NCBI GenBank assembly: GCA_025464795.1
Contig: JAODNB010000167.1
Coordinates: forward strand, 1 to 11,254
Length of the DNA stretch: 11,254 bases
From: Frankiales bacterium
Lineage (GTDB): Bacteria; Actinomycetota; Actinomycetes; Mycobacteriales; SCTD01
Direction of reading: 5' to 3'
The translations under genes and the position numbers were made by a program. Each line of letters starts with the position of its first letter. Positions within the stretch are counted from its first letter, which is position 1. Positions 1-5,415 of this stretch are shown in pieces. The notes beneath the pieces are model-generated. The model made no database searches. It worked only from the letters and a program-made list of their open reading frames with translations, and was not told where the DNA came from.

Positions 1-576
1 GGCTCGTCGCTGGGAACCCCTGTCAGCACGGGGGAGTTCGAGGACCACGTCTTCGGCGTCGTCGTCCTCAACGACTGGTCGGCCCGCGACATCCAGTCCT
101 ACGAGTACGTCCCCCTCGGCCCCTTCCTCGGCAAGTCCTTCGCGACGTCCATCAGCCGCTGGGTCGTCCCGCTTGAAGCCCTCGACCGGGTGGCTGCCCC
201 CGCTCAGGACCCAGCCGTTGCGGACTACCTGCAGACGGAGGGCGACTGGGCCTACGACCTGGACTTCGCCCTGTCGCTCAACGGGCAGGTCGTGAGCCGC
301 CCGCCCTTTGCGGGGATGTACTGGACCGCCCCCCAGATGCTCGCGCACATGACGGCCAACGGCGCCTCGTTGCGGACGGGTGACCTGTTCGCCAGTGGCA
401 CCGTCTCCGGCGACGCCGTCGACCAGCGGGGTTCGTTCATCGAGCTGTCCTGGAACACCGAGTTCCTCGCCGACGGCGACGTCGTGTCCATCTCGGCCAC
501 GACGCGGAGCGGCCGCCACCTCGGCGAGGTCACCGGCACGATCCTCCCCCCACTTCCCCACCCTCCGCTTCCCTGA
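1..576 (+). CDS. fahA: Fumarylacetoacetase, C-terminal part (5' end outside window)
   Basis: The reading frame is open from base 1 to the TGA at 574-576 and gives 191 residues, about the last half of a roughly 400-residue enzyme. Fumarylacetoacetase hydrolyses 4-fumarylacetoacetate to fumarate and acetoacetate, the last step of tyrosine breakdown through homogentisate, in the cytoplasm. The fragment has the family core LNDWSARDIQ followed by EYVPLGPFLGKSF. Fragment residues D25, R29 and K45 have the same spacing as D233 (metal), R237 and K253 of mouse FAH, and the later ASGTVSG motif matches the substrate-binding Thr350 region. The family call is therefore secure although the N-terminal SH3-like domain and the start are not visible. 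GTG at 190 is an internal codon, not a start. The protein ends in a short proline-rich tail (ILPPLPHPPLP). The gene converges on the IOR gene, leaving 28 bp between stops. Confidence 0.95.
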   Translation, partial: GSSLGTPVSTGEFEDHVFGVVVLNDWSARDIQSYEYVPLGPFLGKSFATSISRWVVPLEALDRVAAPAQDPAVADYLQTEGDWAYDLDFALSLNGQVVSRPPFAGMYWTAPQMLAHMTANGASLRTGDLFASGTVSGDAVDQRGSFIELSWNTEFLADGDVVSISATTRSGRHLGEVTGTILPPLPHPPLP

Positions 577-585
577 TCAGGGAAG
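568..585. terminator. Perfect 18-bp palindrome between convergent genes, possible bidirectional terminator
   Basis: CTTCCCTGATCAGGGAAG is perfectly self-complementary and contains the fumarylacetoacetase stop codon. As RNA it could fold as a 7-bp stem with a GATC loop on either strand. A competing pair, CACTTCCC at 551-558 with GGGAAGTG at 580-587, could form a longer-looped stem. Its place between two convergent stops suits termination in both directions, but there is no T-tract, so terminator function is inference. Confidence 0.45.
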
Positions 586-604
586 TGCAGAAAGAGGAGG
601 GGGG

Positions 605-3600
605 TCAGAGGCCTAGGGCGGTCAGGGTCTCGCGATAGCGGGCGACGTTGCCGAGCTTGATGTCTTCGAACCCGCGGACGATCTCCGACGCACCCGCCGC
701 GGCCACGGCGGTCGCGTAGCTCTCGGCCGACAGACCAGCCGTCAGGGACGCGACGAGTGCGGTGTGCGAGGCGAGGATCTCGCGCTCCACCACCCGGACG
801 TGGGCGCGACCGAACGGGTCGAGCTTCGTCCCGCGAAGCTTGCGTCCCTTCGCCGTGAGCTTGAGGACAGGACCTGCGTACGAGGCCTTGAGCTTGAGCT
901 TCGAGGTCATGCCCGCTTCACGAAGCATGGGCGGGTGCAGGTTGTAGGTCACCTTGGTGGCGCCAGGCACCTGGGCCTGGACCTCCTCGAGGAGCTCCGG
1001 GCGGGTGAGCAGGCGGGCGACCTCGTACTCGTCCTTGTAGGCCCACAGGTGGGCGATGCCCCGGGCGACGGCCTCGGAGTACGCCGTGTCGGAGCCCAGT
1101 GCCCGCTCGGCCGTCCAGGCCTGCTCGACGATGCCGACGTACTCGCGCGCCCGACGCGGGCCGGAGTGGTCGACGAGCAGCTGGGCGCGTACGGCCGTGA
1201 GCCGGCGGGTCTCGCCCTGGAGCGGGGAGGAACCGAGGTCGTACACCCGAGGAGCACGAGCAGCGGCAGGAGCGACCGCAGCGAGGAACGCGTTGCCGTC
1301 GGCGACAGCGACCCGACCCCAGCGGAACGCGGCGACGTTGGCCTTGATGGCGACACCGTTGAGCTCGATGGCCTCCTCGATCGCCGCCGCGCTGAAGGGC
1401 AGGACGCCGAGCTGGTAGGCCGCGCCGATGAGCAGGAGGTTGGCAGGAGCGGTGGAGCCGAACAGCGCCTCCGAGGCAGCGAGGGCATCGAGCTCGACGA
1501 CCTTCACGACGGAGTTGCGGATCTTCTCGACCTGCGAGGCGACGTCGGTCTTCGGCGCCGAGGCGTCCGCGACCTGGGTGCCGGTCGGGGTCTCGGACGT
1601 GGAGACGATCGCGATGGTGAACTCCGAGCTGCACACGCGGAGGTTCTTGGGGTCTGCAGCGACGAGCGCGTCGAACGCGAGGAAGACGTCAGCAGTGCCG
1701 TGGCCGACACGGTTCGCGGGACCGCGCGATCCGACGCGCAGGTGAGAGGTGACGGGACCGGCCTTCTGCGACAGGCCGACCTGGTCGAGACCGGACAGCC
1801 CCGTCGTGTCGAGGTCGCTGCGCAGCGCCGCTGTGGCGAGCAGCTGGTTGACGGTGACGATGCCGGTGCCGCCGATGCCTGCGAGGAAGATGTCGGCGTC
1901 GGTCGGCAGTACCGGATCGGCGACAGCGGGGGCCTCCGGGGAGGCCTTGCGCGCGACCTTCTTCGTCGAGCTGACCGCCTGCACCGTGATGAAGGAGGGG
2001 CAGTCACCGAGCAGGCACGAGTAGTCGGTGTTGCAAGACGTCTGGTCGATCTTGGTCTTGCGACCGAGCTCGGTGTCGACGGGCTGCACGGACAGGCAGT
2101 TGCTCTTCACACCGCAGTCGCCACACCCCTCGCAGGTCGCCTCGTCGATGACGACGCGCGTCATGCGGGTCTCCTGCTTGCCCCGCTTGCGCAGGCGACG
2201 GGCCTCGTTGGCGCACTGCTGGTCGTAGATGATGACCGTGACGCCCTTGACCTCGCGCAGCTCGCGCTGCACCTCGTCCATGTCGTCGCGATCCCGGACC
2301 GTGACGCCGTCGGCCAGGCCGGTGATCCGGCGGTACTTCTTCAGCTCGTCGGTGACGATGACGATCTTCGCGACGCCCTCGGCGGTGAGCTTCTGGGTCA
2401 GCTGCGGGATCTGCAGCCCGCCCTCCGCGTTCTGCGCACCGGTCATCGCGACGACCTGGTTGTAGAGCAGCTTGTAGGTGATGTTCACGCCGGCAGCGAC
2501 GCAGAACTGCAGCGACAGCTGGCCGGAGTGGGCGAAGGTCCCGTCGCCGACGTTCTGGAAGATGTGGTCCACGTCGGTGAACAGGTGCTGGCCCACCCAC
2601 TGCGAGCCCTCGCCGCCCATCTGGGTCAGCGCGAGGACGGCCTGGTCCGGCCGCTCCGACAGCGTCACCATCGTGTGGCAGCCGATGCCACCGCCGCCGA
2701 GCGAGCCCTCGGGCAGCTTGGTCGACCGGTTGTGCGGGCAGCCCGAGCAGAAGTACGGGGTACGCGTGACCGGCGACAGGGACAGCTGGATCCGCGGACC
2801 CGGCTTGCGCGGAGCGAGGGCGATCCGGTCGCCGATGATCGTCCGCAGCGGGATCTCGACCCGGTCGCTCGAGATCTGGCCGTCCGCAGGGATGAGCAGC
2901 TTGCCGGTCGAGTCCTTCTTGCCCAGCACCGCCGGCGCGTTGGTCATCCCGTAGAGGACATCCTTGATCTGCGACTCGATGAAGCTGGTCTTCTCCTCCA
3001 CGACCAGGAGCGTCGACAGGCCGGCGGCGAACTCCCGAACCAGACCCGCGCCCAGCGGGTACGGCATGCCGATCCGCAGCACCCGGATCCCCGCCTCCGA
3101 GGGGTCGGAGATCCCCAGGTCGCGCAGCGCCTGCAGAGTCGCGTCGTACGCCGTGCCCGTGGACGCGATGCCGAGCCAGGCGCCGGGTGCCTTGGACGTG
3201 ATGTCGTCGAGCGGGTTGGCGGCGCCGAACGCCTCCACTGCGGCCCAGCGCGGTCCGACGAGGGCAGCCTCGGCGGCGGTCGACATGCGCGGGTCCTGCA
3301 TGATCAGCTGGGTGTAGGTCCAGGGCTTGCCCTCCCACTCGACCTGCGGCACGACGATGTCGAGGGACTGGAAGTCGCGGTCGACCGTCCAGAGGCCGTC
3401 CGCCACGTCGGCGAGGACCTTGATGCCGGTCCAGCAGCCGGACATGCGGGAGAGCGCGACGCCGTACATGCCGAAGCTGATGATCTCCTCGCCGTTGCGC
3501 GGCGCGAGGACGGGCATGCCGAACGCGGCGAGCGCCTTCTCGCTGGTGCACGGGACGGTGGAGCTCTTGGCGCCGGGGTCGTCGCCGGCCATGACGAGCA

Positions 3601-4036
3601 CCCCACCCTTGGCGTTGGCGCCGTAGGTGTTGCCGTGGCGCAGCGCGTCACCCGCGCGGTCGACCCCAGGGCCCTTGCCGTACCAGAGGCCGATCACGCC
3701 GTCGTGCGTCATGGTGCCCGGAACCTGCTGACTGCCCCAGACTGCAGTGGCGCCTAGCTCCTCGTTCAGACCGGGGACGAGGTTGATGCCGTAGTCGGTC
3801 TTGAGCGAGGGCAGTCCGTGCAGGAGCTTGTCGAGGCCACCGAGCGGGGAGCCCGGGTAGCCGCTGAGCAAGGACGCCACAGAACGGCCGGCCCGGGTGT
3901 CGCGGACGTTCTGCTCGACGAGCATCCGGACGATCGCCTGCACTCCCGTGAGCAGCACCGGACGCGCACCGGGGACGTAGCGGTCCTTCGGCGTGTACTG
4001 CCGGCGGCCGGTCGAGAGGTCGTCCACTGCGGTCAC
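605..4036 (-). CDS. Indolepyruvate ferredoxin oxidoreductase, fused alpha-gamma single-chain form
   Basis: This encodes 1143 residues from the chosen start. The enzyme oxidatively decarboxylates aryl-pyruvates (indole-, phenyl-, hydroxyphenyl-pyruvate) to aryl-acetyl-CoA, passing electrons to ferredoxin. Domains in order: a PFOR-like N-terminal half from about residue 29 (YPGSPLGG at 60-67); a CSGCPH motif at 430-435; a thiamine-diphosphate region with GIGCHTM near 451 and GDGTF at 497-501; a cysteine-rich Fe-S insert with C635, C638, C641, C647, C668, C674 and C679; and a gamma domain opening with GIGGTGIVTV at about 720 and including LDQVGLSQKAGPVTSHLR. This is the long fused form of aerobic actinobacteria and proteobacteria, not the two-subunit archaeal form. 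I chose GTG at 4036 because AGGAG lies 6 nt upstream. A TTG at 4093 would add 19 residues without such a site. The Lrp gene upstream on the same strand suggests substrate-responsive control. No ferredoxin gene is visible nearby. Confidence 0.93.
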   Translation of the reverse strand: MTAVDDLSTGRRQYTPKDRYVPGARPVLLTGVQAIVRMLVEQNVRDTRAGRSVASLLSGYPGSPLGGLDKLLHGLPSLKTDYGINLVPGLNEELGATAVWGSQQVPGTMTHDGVIGLWYGKGPGVDRAGDALRHGNTYGANAKGGVLVMAGDDPGAKSSTVPCTSEKALAAFGMPVLAPRNGEEIISFGMYGVALSRMSGCWTGIKVLADVADGLWTVDRDFQSLDIVVPQVEWEGKPWTYTQLIMQDPRMSTAAEAALVGPRWAAVEAFGAANPLDDITSKAPGAWLGIASTGTAYDATLQALRDLGISDPSEAGIRVLRIGMPYPLGAGLVREFAAGLSTLLVVEEKTSFIESQIKDVLYGMTNAPAVLGKKDSTGKLLIPADGQISSDRVEIPLRTIIGDRIALAPRKPGPRIQLSLSPVTRTPYFCSGCPHNRSTKLPEGSLGGGGIGCHTMVTLSERPDQAVLALTQMGGEGSQWVGQHLFTDVDHIFQNVGDGTFAHSGQLSLQFCVAAGVNITYKLLYNQVVAMTGAQNAEGGLQIPQLTQKLTAEGVAKIVIVTDELKKYRRITGLADGVTVRDRDDMDEVQRELREVKGVTVIIYDQQCANEARRLRKRGKQETRMTRVVIDEATCEGCGDCGVKSNCLSVQPVDTELGRKTKIDQTSCNTDYSCLLGDCPSFITVQAVSSTKKVARKASPEAPAVADPVLPTDADIFLAGIGGTGIVTVNQLLATAALRSDLDTTGLSGLDQVGLSQKAGPVTSHLRVGSRGPANRVGHGTADVFLAFDALVAADPKNLRVCSSEFTIAIVSTSETPTGTQVADASAPKTDVASQVEKIRNSVVKVVELDALAASEALFGSTAPANLLLIGAAYQLGVLPFSAAAIEEAIELNGVAIKANVAAFRWGRVAVADGNAFLAAVAPAAARAPRVYDLGSSPLQGETRRLTAVRAQLLVDHSGPRRAREYVGIVEQAWTAERALGSDTAYSEAVARGIAHLWAYKDEYEVARLLTRPELLEEVQAQVPGATKVTYNLHPPMLREAGMTSKLKLKASYAGPVLKLTAKGRKLRGTKLDPFGRAHVRVVEREILASHTALVASLTAGLSAESYATAVAAAGASEIVRGFEDIKLGNVARYRETLTALGL

Positions 4037-4042
4037 GGGGCG

Positions 4043-4047
4043 CTCCT
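4043..4047 (-). promoter_or_regulatory. Shine-Dalgarno AGGAG for the IOR gene
   Basis: AGGAG on the minus strand is followed by 6 nt (CGCCCC) and the GTG at 4036. It decides the start in favour of 4036 over the in-frame TTG at 4093. Confidence 0.7.
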
Positions 4048-4106
4048 GAGGTGGGGGAGACACCAGCCTCGTTCGTACTGCCCTGAGCGTCAATCGATGG
4101 CGCTTC

Positions 4107-4127
4107 GGTTGAGCACACTGCGCAATC
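4107..4127. promoter_or_regulatory. Imperfect 21-bp dyad upstream of IOR, candidate Lrp-family operator
   Basis: The arms GGTTGAGCA and TGCGCAATC flank a CAC centre; 7 of 9 positions are complementary, with the inner seven (TTGAGCA/TGCGCAA) mismatched only once. It lies in the 127-bp gap between the Lrp-family gene and the IOR start. Lrp/AsnC dimers bind imperfect dyads of about 15 bp, and such regulators often control an adjacent gene. Both the regulator and the target are inferred from position. I see no convincing -35/-10 pair for IOR here: a TTGACG at 4088-4093 (minus strand) has no -10 at normal spacing. Confidence 0.35.
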
Positions 4128-4163
4128 GGGATGTCGGCGCCGCGGCCTTTCTGCGCGGCTTGC

Positions 4164-4640
4164 TCAGTCCTTCGGCAGCAGGTCGCCCAGCAGCGGCATC
4201 ACCCGGAACGGGACCCGGGTCTTGAGGACCACCTGGGTCGTCGTCGAGACGACCCCGGGAGTCAGCAGCAGGCTGTGCACGACCGCCTGCAGGTCGTCGG
4301 TCGAACGGCAGGCCACCCTGACGAGCAGGTCCCCGGTGGAACCGGCCACCTCTTCCACGAGCAGCACCGCCGGGTTCTGCTCGAGCGCAGCGCACGCCTC
4401 CTCGATCTCCGCGTGCCGAAGGTTGATCGCGACGACTGCGGACACGTTGAAGCCGAGCTCCCGGATGTCGACGCCCCGGTCGTTCGGGCCGAGGACCCCC
4501 TCGCGGTGCAGCCGCTCGAGCCGGGCCTGCGCGGTGTTGCGCACCACGCCCGCACGTTCGGCGAGCTCGCTGACGGTGAGCCGTGGATCGGCGATGAGGG
4601 CACGCAGGATGCGGATGTCGACGGCGTCGGGCGTGAACAC
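4164..4640 (-). CDS. Lrp/AsnC-family transcriptional regulator
   Basis: 158 residues, the usual length for the family. An N-terminal winged helix-turn-helix occupies residues 5-50 (DIRILRAL, then TVSELAERAG and a recognition helix RNTAQARLERL). A RAM ligand-binding domain follows at about 66-145, including the GSTGDLLVRV stretch typical of the effector-binding and oligomer interface. Members bind amino acids or related acids and regulate amino acid metabolism, often autoregulating. It precedes the IOR gene by 127 bp on the same strand and diverges from the SDR gene, so IOR is its likeliest target; an aromatic amino acid or aryl-pyruvate ligand is inference. The start is GTG with no Shine-Dalgarno; a TACTCT hexamer ends 6 nt upstream, so the mRNA is probably leaderless and begins at the GTG. 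Confidence 0.92.
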   Translation of the reverse strand: MFTPDAVDIRILRALIADPRLTVSELAERAGVVRNTAQARLERLHREGVLGPNDRGVDIRELGFNVSAVVAINLRHAEIEEACAALEQNPAVLLVEEVAGSTGDLLVRVACRSTDDLQAVVHSLLLTPGVVSTTTQVVLKTRVPFRVMPLLGDLLPKD

Positions 4641-4646
4641 GGCCCG

Positions 4647-4652
4647 AGAGTA
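4647..4652 (-). promoter_or_regulatory. -10 hexamer TACTCT of a probable leaderless promoter for the Lrp-family gene
   Basis: On the minus strand TACTCT (TANNNT) ends 6 nt before the GTG at 4640, which would place the transcription start at the start codon. No clear -35 is seen at 16-18 nt; that position falls on the SDR start codon. Confidence 0.5.
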
Positions 4653-4659
4653 CGGGGGC

Positions 4660-4665
4660 TAGCGT
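4660..4665 (+). promoter_or_regulatory. -10 hexamer TAGCGT of a probable leaderless promoter for the SDR gene
   Basis: TAGCGT (TANNNT) ends 6 nt before the ATG at 4672, and no Shine-Dalgarno is present. It faces the lrp -10 within the same 31-bp gap; the two hexamers are 7 bp apart. No clear -35 is seen; the expected position lies inside the start of the lrp coding region. Confidence 0.5.
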
Positions 4666-4671
4666 CGAGCC

Positions 4672-5415
4672 ATGCCCACAGCCCTCATCACCGGAGCCAC
4701 CGCGGGCATCGGCGCCGCCTTCGTCGAAGCCCTCGCGCGAGATCACCACCTGGTCGTGGTCGCCCGCGACGGCGCTCGCCTCACGGCACAGGCGCCCGCG
4801 GGCTCTGAGGTGATCGCCGCCGACCTCGCCACGCCTGAGGGCTGCGGGCTCGTCGAGGCTCGCCTGTCCCAGGGCGTCGACCTCCTGGTGAACAACGCCG
4901 GGCGAGGGCTGGGCGTCGGCTTCCACGACTCGACCGCTGAGGACGAGGACGCCTTGCTCGACCTCAACGTCCGGGCCGTCCTGCGGCTCTCGCACGCCGC
5001 CCTGGCACCGATGCTCGCGCAAAGAGCCGGCGCCATTCTCAACGTCAGCAGCGTCGCCGGCTTCTCCCCAGGAGTCCGCGGTGCGACCTACAGCGCCTCG
5101 AAGGCCTGGGTCACCAACTTCAGCGAGTCGCTCGACCTGCAGTACCGCCACCGGGGCGTGCGGTGCGTCGCCGTCTGCCCGGGCTTCACGCACACCGAGT
5201 TCCACGAGCGGGCGAACATCGAGATGAACCTCCCGGAACGGCTCTGGCTCACCTCGGAGCAGGTCGTGGCGGAGGCCCTCAAGGACCTCGAACGGGGCCG
5301 GAGCATCAGCGTTGCCGGCGCTCAGTACAAGGCGATCGTCGCGGCAACGCGCGTCCTTCCGCCCTCCCTGCGACGCCTGGCCTCAGGAATGGCACGCAAC
5401 ACGCTCAGTCGCTGA
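4672..5415 (+). CDS. Classical short-chain dehydrogenase/reductase (SDR), substrate unknown
   Basis: 247 residues, standard for classical SDRs. The Rossmann nucleotide-binding motif TGATAGIG is at residues 7-14, ARD at 31-33 (an Arg after beta-2 favours NADPH), NNAG at 74-77, and the catalytic set is N99, S127, Y140 and K144 (YSASK). PGFTHTEF near 170-177 is the usual segment after beta-6. It resembles the broad DltE-like group (COG0300) of soluble oxidoreductases acting on carbonyl or hydroxyl groups. Sequence alone does not give the substrate. Its divergence from the Lrp gene allows co-regulation, but nothing links it firmly to aromatic catabolism. The stop lies inside the end of the convergent GH3 gene (11-bp overlap). 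Confidence 0.93.
   Translation: MPTALITGATAGIGAAFVEALARDHHLVVVARDGARLTAQAPAGSEVIAADLATPEGCGLVEARLSQGVDLLVNNAGRGLGVGFHDSTAEDEDALLDLNVRAVLRLSHAALAPMLAQRAGAILNVSSVAGFSPGVRGATYSASKAWVTNFSESLDLQYRHRGVRCVAVCPGFTHTEFHERANIEMNLPERLWLTSEQVVAEALKDLERGRSISVAGAQYKAIVAATRVLPPSLRRLASGMARNTLSR

Noticed and set aside
764..3757. 997-codon open frame on the plus strand opposite the IOR gene
   Set aside because: It is a shadow of high-GC codon use. The minus-strand frame carries all family motifs, while this translation is Arg/Asp/Gly/Leu-rich with no recognisable domain and no ribosome site.
4088..4093. TTGACG on the minus strand as a -35 box for IOR
   Set aside because: No TANNNT or similar -10 occurs at 16-19 nt downstream.
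4090..5205. 371-codon minus-strand frame covering the SDR gene and overlapping the Lrp gene
   Set aside because: It runs antisense to a clear SDR with an intact catalytic set, and its own translation shows no domain.
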